A stretch of DNA of 58,707 nt from Halomonas sp. UBA3074 (lineage in GTDB: Bacteria > Pseudomonadota > Gammaproteobacteria > Pseudomonadales > Halomonadaceae), in NCBI RefSeq assembly GCF_002366715.1, contig NZ_DFBS01000002.1, positions 24,187 to 82,893 of the forward strand, read 5' to 3'. The translations under genes were made by a program, and so were the position numbers. Positions 52,178 to 58,707 of the stretch are shown here, piece after piece. Under the pieces are notes generated by a model. It worked only from the letters and a program-made list of their open reading frames with translations. It did no database searches and had not been told where the DNA came from. How positions within the stretch are numbered: position 1 is the first letter of the stretch; each line of letters begins with the position of its first letter.

Positions 52178-52612
52178 CCCATGTCATTGCGAGGAGCGTA
52201 GCGACGCGGCAATCTCAGTCTGCGGTGGCACATCCCCCAAGATTGCTTCACTACGTTCGCAATGACAGCCCATATGTCATTGCGAGGAGCGCAGCGACGC
52301 GGCAATCTCAGTCTGCGGTGGCACATCCCCCAAGATTGCTTCACTACGTTCGCAATGACAGCTCACACGCTATTGCGAGGAGCGCAGCGACGCGGCAATC
52401 TCAGTCTGCGGTGGCATATCCCCCCAAGATTGCTTCACTACGTTCGCCATGACAGCCCATATGTCATTGCGAGGAGCGCAGCGACGCGGCAATCTCAGTC
52501 TGCGGTGGCACATCACCCCGAGATTGCTTCACTACGTTCGCAATGACAGCCCATATGTCATTGCGAGGAGCGCCGCGACGCGGCAATCTCTGCCCGCGGT
52601 GTATCACACTTT
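52178..52612. repeat. REP-like family 1, cluster D
   Basis: Five units in tandem, about 92 bp each, with cores near 52182, 52278, 52372, 52463 and 52556. This cluster shows the unit most clearly: TGTCATTGCGAGGAGCGCAG..GCAATCTC, a spacer with GTGGCACATCCCCC, then AGATTGC..TTCGCAATGACA, so the ends are inverted repeats. Confidence 0.93.
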
Positions 52613-52620
52613 TCCAGCAT

Positions 52621-52714
52621 AAAAAAACCCGCCGGGGGAGGCGGGTAGAAAGGGCTTGGCTCACTGCAGCCCACTGGCATCAGGTGAGGGGTGTACAGGA
52701 CAACCAGTGGGTAC
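52621..52714 (-). ncRNA. candidate small RNA
   Basis: About 94 nt on the minus strand between a good promoter and a terminator. 5' stem: CCCACTGG (52711-52704) with CCAGTGGG (52677-52670), enclosing a C-rich loop with a CCCCTCACC stretch. 3' terminator: CCCGCC..GGCGGG then a T7 run (52645-52621). No ORF of note. Unlike 4.5S or 6S RNA, and not matched to a family that I know. Confidence 0.5.
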
Positions 52715-52720
52715 AAGGTC

Positions 52721-52748
52721 AGTATAGCTATTTATGCAGCGCTGCCAA
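52721..52748 (-). promoter_or_regulatory. sigma70 promoter for the candidate sRNA
   Basis: On the minus strand, TTGGCA (52748-52743) and TATACT (52726-52721) are separated by 16 bp, close to consensus. Confidence 0.6.
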
Positions 52749-52786
52749 GTGTTGTGTTAGTTTTTTTACGTTTATCGACGCGAAAA

Positions 52787-52844
52787 GTGCACTAAAGTGC
52801 TTCATGCACCTTTTTGGTGCTTTTGAGCTGCTTCTTTTTGGTGC
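52787..52844 (+). promoter_or_regulatory. NtrC-type binding sites upstream of the gpg genes
   Basis: GCACC-N5-GGTGC (52806-52820) matches the NtrC dyad; GTGCACTAAAGTGC (52787-52800) is a second dyad with some changes, and a half-site TTGGTGCC follows at about 52838-52845. They lie 75-130 bp before the sigma54 promoter, as expected for an enhancer. Confidence 0.6.
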
Positions 52845-52916
52845 CTGTGAAGGAATCAGCTCGCGGGGCATTATCAAATGCGTCGTAACCTGCTGCTAAA
52901 ACGACGTTTCTACGTT

Positions 52917-52934
52917 TTGGCTTATAACTTGCTA
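52917..52934 (+). promoter_or_regulatory. candidate sigma54 promoter
   Basis: TTGGCTTATAACTTGCTA has GG (52919-52920) and GC (52931-52932) separated by 10 bp, and TTGC at the -12 side. Expected start near 52944, giving a leader of about 84 nt for the phosphatase gene. Confidence 0.6.
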
Positions 52935-53027
52935 TCTTTTTCTTAGCCGAACCATTGCGGGACTTAGCGATTAGCTATCCTAGCCAAATACATCGATGAT
53001 GCGCTAAGACCGAAAAGAGGTAGTGCC

Positions 53028-54020
53028 ATGCCGGAATCAAATCAATTTTCAGCGCCGCTTTCTCCATCGCCATCTTCACCCACCGCATCAGCCGACCCGA
53101 TGCTGCCGCCGCGTTTAGTGGTGACTGATTTAGACGGCTCGCTGCTGGATCACCACACCTATGACTTCAGCCCGGCCGCACCATGGCTGGCTCGTTTTAA
53201 GCAAATGGGCGTGCCGGTCATTCCGGTTACCAGTAAAACCCGGGCGGAGTTGATTCCCTTGCGCGAAGCGCTCGGCCTCACCGCGACGCCGTTCATTGCC
53301 GAAAATGGGGCGGTGATTGGCCTGCCGCCAGGCTGGTGCCATGCGCGGTTAGACCGCCCTGGCGGTGGTCGTGATGGCGTGGTAATCAAACATCCTGGGG
53401 TGGATATCGGTTTTATACGTGCGCGTTTAAAGGTATGGCGCGAGCGCTTGAACGTTCAATTTACCCGCATGGGGGAGTTGAGTGTAAAAGACGTAATGGA
53501 ACTGACGGGATTGGATGAGCCCCGCGCCCGTGATGCGCGGCAGCGGGAAGGCAGCGAGCCGCTACTGTGGAACGACAGCGACGCGGCCTTGGAAACGTTT
53601 CGTGCTGCCTTGGAAGGAGATGGCCTGCAGCTTACTCAAGGCGGTCGTTTCTGGCATGTGATGGGGCGCGCAGCAGATAAGGGCAGCGCCGTGGAGTGGC
53701 TGGTCAAGCGCTTTACGGCGTTGAGGGGGCGAACGCCTCTCTCGTTAGGCCTGGGAGATGGGCCCAATGATATTTCTATGCTTGAGGCGGTGGATCAGGC
53801 TGTGGTGATTCGTGGGTGTCATGACTTAGTGGTTGAGCCGCGTAACATTGCGCTTTATCGCACGCAAGCAACCGGGCCAACCGGCTGGGCTGAGGGGGTG
53901 GCCCACTGGTGGGGGCGAGACGAACGCCGTTTAGCGACGGCGGAGAAGGGGGATGCTGTTGTGGGAGAGCCGTTCTTTAATCAAGAGCAGTTCGACGAAT
54001 CCAGGGAGGCAAGCGCATGA
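53028..54020 (+). CDS. HAD phosphatase, glucosyl/mannosyl-3-phosphoglycerate phosphatase type
   Basis: Predicted 330 residues of the HAD-IIB class. VVTDLDGSLLDHHTYDF carries the nucleophile motif, followed by PVIPVTSKTRAELIPL, a cap region, ADKGSAVEWLVKRFT, and GLGDGPNDISMLEAVD. It is related to mannosyl-3-phosphoglycerate phosphatases and would release glucosylglycerate from the product of the next gene. The final 60 residues are extra. ATG is preceded by AAGAGG. It overlaps the synthase gene by 4 bp and is under a candidate sigma54 promoter. Confidence 0.8.
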   Translation: MPESNQFSAPLSPSPSSPTASADPMLPPRLVVTDLDGSLLDHHTYDFSPAAPWLARFKQMGVPVIPVTSKTRAELIPLREALGLTATPFIAENGAVIGLPPGWCHARLDRPGGGRDGVVIKHPGVDIGFIRARLKVWRERLNVQFTRMGELSVKDVMELTGLDEPRARDARQREGSEPLLWNDSDAALETFRAALEGDGLQLTQGGRFWHVMGRAADKGSAVEWLVKRFTALRGRTPLSLGLGDGPNDISMLEAVDQAVVIRGCHDLVVEPRNIALYRTQATGPTGWAEGVAHWWGRDERRLATAEKGDAVVGEPFFNQEQFDESREASA

Positions 54021-55237
54021 GTGACTTTCATCAAAACGGCATTATTACTGACTTTCATAACCTGACGAAGCGTTCAGTGGAGGCGTTAGAAGAGGAGCTA
54101 TGCCAGTTCGCTCGTCGGCGGCCAATGGGCTTGATTTTACCGTCACTGTTTTCAGAGTTAGAGGGGCCAGCGCTGTCAGCGATAGTCGATGAGCTGGTTA
54201 AAGTGCCTTATCTCAATGAGATCGTCATTGGTCTGGATCGCGCCGACCGTGAGCAGTTTTTATTCGCCAGGGAGTTTTTTTCGCGCCTGCCACAGCATAC
54301 GCGCATTTTATGGAACGATGGCCCGCGCCTGAGAGCGCTGGATGCGGAGCTGGAAGAGCACGGGCTTGGCTCGTTGGAGCCTGGCAAAGGGCGCAATGTT
54401 TGGTATTGCGCCGGGTATATGTTGTCGTCAGCCCGCTCGACGGTGGTGGGGCTACACGATTGCGATATTCTTACCTACGAGCGCGGCCTGCTGGCGCGCT
54501 TGATGTATCCGGTCGCCCATCCCAATTTCAACTACAGCTTCTGCAAAGGCTATTACCCCCGCATTGCGGAGGGCAAACTCAATGGCCGGGTGTCTCGACT
54601 GCTGGTGACGCCGTTGCTGCGGGCGCTGAAAACCGTCTGCGGGCCGCTGGCGTATCTCGACTATTTGGATAGCTTCCGCTACCCGCTTTCGGGCGAGTTT
54701 GCGATGCGTAGCGAGGTGCTCGAAGGCATTCGAATCCCTGCCGACTGGGGGCTGGAAATCGGGGTGTTGTCGGAACTTCAGCGTAATTACTCGACGCGCC
54801 AGATCTGCCAGGTGGACATCGCCGATGCCTACGACCACAAGCACCAACCGGTAAGTGAAGAGAACCCTAACGGCGGCCTGAACCGAATGAGTTTGGATAT
54901 CTCCAAAGCGTTGTATCGCAAGTTGGCCACGCAAGGGATTACTTTTAGCAGCGAAGACTTCCGCACGCTCAAAGCCACTTACTACCGCTTTGCATTGGAT
55001 TTGATCGAAGCCTACGACCACGATGCGACCATGAACGGTTTGAGCCTCGATCGCCATAGCGAAGAGCAGGCGGTCGAACTCTTCGCCAGCAACCTGCTGG
55101 AAGCAGGCAACTTATTCCTGGACAACCCGCGAGAGCGGCCCTTTATTCCCAGCTGGAACCGCGTCCAGGCGGCCGTGCCCGACCTGTTAACGCGTATGCA
55201 CGAAGCGGTCGAGTTGGATAACCAAGGCAAGGTTTAA
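54017..55237 (+). CDS. gpgS: glucosyl-3-phosphoglycerate synthase-like glycosyltransferase
   Basis: Predicted 406-residue GT-A enzyme. NEIVIGLDRADREQFLFA, TRILWNDGPRL, KGRNVWYCAGYML and the VVGLHDCDILTYERGLL segment with a D-x-D-type metal motif (DCD) fit glucosyl/mannosyl-3-phosphoglycerate synthases; the PLSGEFAMRSEVL and ADWGLEIGVLSEL segments add support. It would join an NDP-sugar to 3-phosphoglycerate, and the phosphatase next to it would give glucosylglycerate, a nitrogen-free solute made under salt and nitrogen limitation. The sugar (glucose or mannose) is not decided by sequence alone. A strong terminator follows. Confidence 0.72.
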   Translation: MSDFHQNGIITDFHNLTKRSVEALEEELCQFARRRPMGLILPSLFSELEGPALSAIVDELVKVPYLNEIVIGLDRADREQFLFAREFFSRLPQHTRILWNDGPRLRALDAELEEHGLGSLEPGKGRNVWYCAGYMLSSARSTVVGLHDCDILTYERGLLARLMYPVAHPNFNYSFCKGYYPRIAEGKLNGRVSRLLVTPLLRALKTVCGPLAYLDYLDSFRYPLSGEFAMRSEVLEGIRIPADWGLEIGVLSELQRNYSTRQICQVDIADAYDHKHQPVSEENPNGGLNRMSLDISKALYRKLATQGITFSSEDFRTLKATYYRFALDLIEAYDHDATMNGLSLDRHSEEQAVELFASNLLEAGNLFLDNPRERPFIPSWNRVQAAVPDLLTRMHEAVELDNQGKV

Positions 55238-55264
55238 AACTTCTTGTATTGCTAATATTGAAGG

Positions 55265-55297
55265 GCGCCTGATAAGCCATTATCAGGCGCTTTTTTT
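55265..55297 (+). terminator. terminator after the gpg operon
   Basis: GCGCCTGATAA pairs with TTATCAGGCGC around GCCA (11-bp perfect stem), followed by T7. Confidence 0.95.
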
Positions 55298-55336
55298 GTT
55301 ATGGCAATTAACGCCACGCCGCGAGGAACTTCTCTT

Positions 55337-55690
55337 TCTGTCATTGCGAGGAGCGAAGCGACGCGGCAATCTCAGCCCGCGGTGGCAGCCAACCCGAGAT
55401 TGCTTCACTACGTTCGCAATGACGAAGGGAGACGGTTGGCAATGAACCTTCCTATGTCATTGCGAGGAGCGAAGCGACGCGGCAATCTCAGCCCGCGGTG
55501 GCAGCCAATCCGAGATTGCTTCACTGCGTTCGCAATGACGAAGGGAGACGGTTTGCCATGTCGCAGGGAACAGCTTCGCAATGTACGTGCCTATGTCATT
55601 GCGAGGAGCGAAGCGACGCGGCAATCCCAGCCCGCGGTGGCAGCCAACCCGAGATTGCTTCACTGCGTTCGCAATGACATGAAGGGGTAT
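55337..55690. repeat. REP-like family 1, cluster E
   Basis: Three units with cores near 55340, 55456 and 55593 of the form TGTCATTGCGAGGAGCGAAG, and complementary ends TTCGCAATGACGAAGGGAG. The GCGAAGCG variant of the core differs from the GCGCAGCG form elsewhere. Confidence 0.9.
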
Positions 55691-55707
55691 CTGTGCGATG
55701 ACAAAGG

Positions 55708-57324
55708 CTAAAAATCGCTGTCCTCATAAGCGGCCCGCGGGGCGGGTGAAGCGGTGGGTAGACTTGCCTGAGCATGCTGTAGGTTCTGGTTAATGCGGAA
55801 GTGAGCCACCAACTGACGTAACTGGGCGCTTAGCTGGGCAAGCGTTTGGGTGGCGTGGTTGCTCTCCTGCACCAAGCTGGCATTTTGCTGGGTCATTTGA
55901 TCCATTTGGGTAACCGCTTGGTTGACCTGCTCAATACCGCTGCTCTGTTCAATAGTCGCCGCCGAAATTTCCTGCACCAGCGTGCTGAGCTGCTTGATGT
56001 CGTCGACCATGCCATGGATCACGTCGCCGGTCTCGCGAACTTGGCGGCTGCCTTCGACCACTTTACTATCCGATGCTTCGATCAGCGTTTTAATCTCTTG
56101 CGCGGCAGCAGCCGAGCGGCTGGCAAGCTGGCGAACCTCGTTGGCAACCACCGCAAAACCGCGCCCTTGTTCCCCCGCGCGGGCGGCTTCTACCGAGGCA
56201 TTCAGCGCTAATATATTGGTTTGGAAAGCAATGCCATCAATGGTGTTGACGATGCTGCTCATCTGCGTCGCGCTTTCGTTAATCGTGGCCATGGTGGTGA
56301 TCACCGTCGACATGGCGTCACTACCGCGCTGAGCACTGTCAGCGGTGCGAGTTGCCAGCGTGCGGGCATGATCGGCATGGTCTGCGTTCTGCTTAACGGT
56401 CGCGGTAAGCTGCTCCATGCTGGAAGCCGTTTCGGCTAGGGAGGCTGCCTGCTCTTCGGTCCGGGTCGAGAGCTCTTCGTTGACGCCGACAATCTGCTCT
56501 ACACCACTATTCACCTGGCTTGCCCCTTGGTGAATATCGCCGATCGTGGCGGCCAAGGTTTCCCGCATGCGGTTAATATCGAACAGCAGGCTTTGCTGAT
56601 CTTTGCTTGAAAGCTGGGTTACCTGGGTGAGGTCGCCGTCGGCAATGTGGCGCACGACGCTGGCGGCGTAGCGGGGGTCACCGCCTAAGCGGCGGGAAAC
56701 ATCACGAATCACCCAACCCATCAGCAACGTTACCGGTACGCCAATAATCAACAGGATGACCACCGAGCGAATCAAGCCAGCAATAAACGCTTCGTTAATG
56801 TCATCGACATAAACGCCAGCCGCCAGCGACCACTGCCATTCAGGCAGGTAGGCGACGTAACTGATTTTGGGCACCTGCTCATCGCCGGTAATGCGGCGAG
56901 AGTAGTAGTCTACGTGGCCACCGCCAGATTGCGCAGCTTCAAGGAATGCAGCGTAAAGATCCATACCGCTGGCATCTTGGTAGGCGCTCATGTCTTCGCC
57001 GCGGGGGCGATTGGGGTGGGAAACGATACGCAGATCGTTGTCGAAAGAAAACAGGTATTCACCGCCCCCAAAGCTAACGCTAGACATATTGTCGATTGCG
57101 CGCTGCTGGGCTTCTTCTTCGCTGAGTTCGCCAGTGGCCACACGGGCTTGCAGCGCTTCAATTTGGCTGTGTACGCTCTCGATCACAAATTGAATGCTGT
57201 CGCGGCGCTCGCTCTCGATCGTTTGGCGATTTTCTAATGCGAGCCAGCCAACTAATAGCAGCATTGCGATCCAGATGATGCCCAGCGTACCCCAGAGTTT
57301 TTGCGTCGTTGTTAAGCGTGTCAT
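55708..57324 (-). CDS. methyl-accepting chemotaxis protein with Cache sensor
   Basis: Predicted 538-residue chemoreceptor. Membrane span about 10-30, a single Cache-type periplasmic domain (about 35-190: FGGGEYLFSFDNDLRIVSHP.., YVAYLPEWQWSLAAGVYVDD), a second span (about 195-215), a HAMP domain (SRRLGGDPRYAASVVRHIAD) and a signalling domain with the highly conserved tip IDGIAFQTNILALNASVEAA and VANEVRQLASRSAAAAQEIK. It ends YEDSDF, a tail shared with the broken copy next door. Ligand unknown; Cache receptors often bind amino acids or small organic acids. Confidence 0.95.
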   Translation of the reverse strand: MTRLTTTQKLWGTLGIIWIAMLLLVGWLALENRQTIESERRDSIQFVIESVHSQIEALQARVATGELSEEEAQQRAIDNMSSVSFGGGEYLFSFDNDLRIVSHPNRPRGEDMSAYQDASGMDLYAAFLEAAQSGGGHVDYYSRRITGDEQVPKISYVAYLPEWQWSLAAGVYVDDINEAFIAGLIRSVVILLIIGVPVTLLMGWVIRDVSRRLGGDPRYAASVVRHIADGDLTQVTQLSSKDQQSLLFDINRMRETLAATIGDIHQGASQVNSGVEQIVGVNEELSTRTEEQAASLAETASSMEQLTATVKQNADHADHARTLATRTADSAQRGSDAMSTVITTMATINESATQMSSIVNTIDGIAFQTNILALNASVEAARAGEQGRGFAVVANEVRQLASRSAAAAQEIKTLIEASDSKVVEGSRQVRETGDVIHGMVDDIKQLSTLVQEISAATIEQSSGIEQVNQAVTQMDQMTQQNASLVQESNHATQTLAQLSAQLRQLVAHFRINQNLQHAQASLPTASPAPRAAYEDSDF

Positions 57325-57405
57325 GTTCTTCCTAGCCGATGTAAGTAACCAACGGTTTTTCTATCGGCCTAGGGCGTTAAGACATGAGCTTTTTTTAAAG
57401 TAAAG

Positions 57406-57431
57406 GCGGCGGCAAGGTTACTTGCCGCCGC
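57406..57431 (-). terminator. hairpin downstream of the broken chemoreceptor gene
   Basis: GCGGCGGCAAG and CTTGCCGCCGC form a perfect 11-bp stem with loop GTTA. On the minus strand it follows the second chemoreceptor gene; the T-run is broken (CTTTACTT). Confidence 0.6.
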
Positions 57432-57472
57432 TGTTCACGTGGGTTGCTGCGCTTCACTCACGATCATGACGC

Positions 57473-58348
57473 TTAAAAATCGCTGTCCTCATAAGCTGCC
57501 CGTGGGGCAGGCGTGGAGGCGGGTAATGCCTGGGCCTGCTCCAGGTTTTGGTTAATATGGAAATGAGCCACCAACTGACGCAGTTGAGCGCTTAGCTGGG
57601 CAAGCGTTTGAGTTGCGTGGTTGCTCTCTTGCACCAGGCTGGCATTTTGCTGGGTCATTTGATCCATTTGGGTGACCGCTTGGTTGACCTGCTCAATACC
57701 GCTGCTCTGTTCGATAGTGGCCGCCGAAATTTCCTGGACCAGCGTGCTGAGCTGCTTGATGTCATCGACCATGCCGTTAATGACATCACCGGTATCGCGT
57801 ACTTGGCAGCTGCCTTCGACCACTTTGCTGTCCGATGCTTCGATCAGCGTTTTGATCTCTTGGGCAGCAGACGCGGAGCGGCTGGCAAGCTGGCGAACCT
57901 CGTTGGCAACCACCGCAAAACCGCGGCCTTGGTCACCGGCCCTGGCGGCTTCTACCGAGGCGTTAAGGGCCAGAATATTGGTTTGGAAGGCAATGCCGTC
58001 GATGGTGTTAACGATGCTGCTCATTTGTGTCGCGCTTTCGTTAATCGTCGCCATGGTCGCGGTCACCGAGGACATTGAGTCACTGCCGCGCTGAGCGCTG
58101 AGCGCTGTCGGCTGCCCGGGTGGCAAGCGTGCGCGCATGGTCAGCGTGTTCCGCATTTTGCTTAACGGTGGCGGTAAGCTGCTCCATGCTGGAAGCCGTT
58201 TCGGCCAGGGAGGCTGCTTGTTCTTCGGTGCGGGTCGAGAGTTCTTCATTAACGCCGACAATTTGCCCGACGCCGCTGTTCACTTGGCTGGCGCCTCGGT
58301 GAATATCGCCGATCGTAGCGGCCAACGTTTCCCGCATGCGGTTAATAT
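57473..58348 (-). pseudogene. second chemoreceptor gene, frameshifted and cut by IS
   Basis: The reverse strand encodes the signalling half of a chemoreceptor nearly identical to the intact one (for example IDGIAFQTNILALNASVEAA, QLRQLVAHFHINQN). Near 58090 the bases GAGCGCT occur twice in tandem (7 bp), shifting the frame (ADSAQRSAQRGSD against ADSAQRGSD). At 58348/58349 the match to the intact gene stops (…GCGGTTAATAT) and an IS begins. The sensor part is missing from the window. Two independent lesions make it clearly non-functional. Confidence 0.9.
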
Positions 58349-58707
58349 TGTAGTGGCATAGTGAATTTGGCCACCTACTTAGAGGTGCTAATATGCACCA
58401 AGACATCACTAGGTGGCAGCATGGTAACAAGACCAAAACGTAACTTTAGCCCTGAATTCCGACTCGAAGCAGCACAGCTAGTCGTCGATCAACACTACAC
58501 GGTTCGTGAAGCGGCTGAAGCCATGAATGTGGGGGATTCGAGCATGGATAAATGGGTTCGTCAGTTACGCCAAGAGCGTGATGGCCAAAGCCCTAAAGCA
58601 ACGCCCATGACACCCGATCAGCTCAGGATTCGCGAGCTTGAAAAGCGCATCCGTGACATTGAGATGGAAAAAGACATCCTAAAAAAGGCTACCGCTCTCT
58701 TGATGTC
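58349..58707 (+). mobile_element. IS3-family insertion sequence, left part
   Basis: The element begins TGTAGTGGCATAGTGAATTT, the sort of TG-start end used by IS3-family elements, where homology to the intact chemoreceptor gene ends. It carries a transposase orfA and runs past the window edge. The right end and orfB are not visible. Confidence 0.85.
58421..58707 (+). CDS. IS3-family transposase OrfA (partial)
   Basis: At least 95 residues. RPKRNFSPEFRLEAAQLVVD and the YTVREAAEAMNVGDSSMDKW segment form the helix-turn-helix, and IRELEKRIRDIEMEKDILKK is the leucine-zipper that ends in KKATALLM; this is the OrfA (HTH_Tnp_1) pattern. In this family OrfB is made by programmed frameshift downstream, beyond the window. 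The 3' end is cut by the window. Confidence 0.9.
   Translation, partial: MVTRPKRNFSPEFRLEAAQLVVDQHYTVREAAEAMNVGDSSMDKWVRQLRQERDGQSPKATPMTPDQLRIRELEKRIRDIEMEKDILKKATALLM

Noticed and set aside
52621..52714. 4.5S RNA or trp-type leader for the candidate sRNA
   Set aside because: It lacks the conserved SRP RNA loop (GGTCAGG..GGAAGCAGCC) and has no leader peptide with repeated Trp codons.

Overview
The window looks like chromosomal DNA of a moderately halophilic gammaproteobacterium, most likely Halomonas/Vreelandella (Halomonadaceae). That placement is inferred from protein character (acidic secreted proteins, an MvaT-type silencer, a probable glucosylglycerate pathway, FlgO-family lipoprotein, abundant REP-like repeats); no rRNA or tRNA is present to confirm it.

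Layout. 1-2.2 kb: REP-like repeat family 1 around a small GIY-YIG nuclease gene and a DUF4258/DUF2283 pair. 2.3-3.6 kb: glyA. 3.6-4.8 kb: REP-like family 2 around its probable mobiliser, a RAYT transposase. 5.1-18.8 kb: surface-layer export and glycan cluster, with a type I secretion system (ABC protein, adaptor, TolC-like channel), a polyprenyl-phosphate sugar transferase, two GT2 glycosyltransferases, Wzm/Wzt and a 1136-residue methyltransferase/WbsX/RgpF fusion. 19.1-22.8 kb: a large acidic S-layer-like protein gene (slpA), sapC and a tiny lipoprotein gene. 22.8-35.2 kb: an integrative element with a third SapC-like protein, an MvaT-like silencer, two YagK/YfjJ (inovirus Gp2-like) Rep-type proteins, a YqaJ-DUF932-RadC module, an Rpn nuclease and a tyrosine integrase. 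35.2-37.9 kb: a second slp copy (slpB) without its 5' part, followed by its own sapC and tiny lipoprotein gene. 37.9-38.6 kb: a decayed outer-membrane protein gene. 39.3-42.8 kb: rmlBDAC. 43.1-45.9 kb: a second sugar transferase and an O-antigen-ligase-like protein. 46.1-48.4 kb: outer-membrane beta-barrel protein and a beta-CASP nuclease. 48.4-49.45 kb: a large family-2 repeat array. 49.5-52.2 kb: two lipoproteins and an orphan MotB-like protein. 52.6-55.3 kb: a candidate sRNA, then a probable gpgP-gpgS pair behind a sigma54 promoter and NtrC-type sites. 55.7-58.7 kb: one intact chemoreceptor gene and a second broken by a 7-bp duplication and an IS3-family insertion.

How the parts fit. RmlBDAC would supply dTDP-rhamnose, the sugar transferases and glycosyltransferases would build a glycan, Wzm/Wzt would export it, the ligase-like protein could attach it, and the type I system would export the slp product. 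The most interesting structure is the 18-bp direct repeat GCTCACTGAAGCACTGGC at 19639-19656 (inside slpA) and 35206-35223 (start of the slpB remnant), in the same reading frame. It lies where att sites would be expected relative to the integrase. One reading is that a mobile element inserted into an ancestral S-layer gene and replaced its 3' half, plus sapC, with its own version, leaving the displaced 3' half as a promoterless cassette. This is inference; the repeat, the duplication and the gene order are visible in the sequence.
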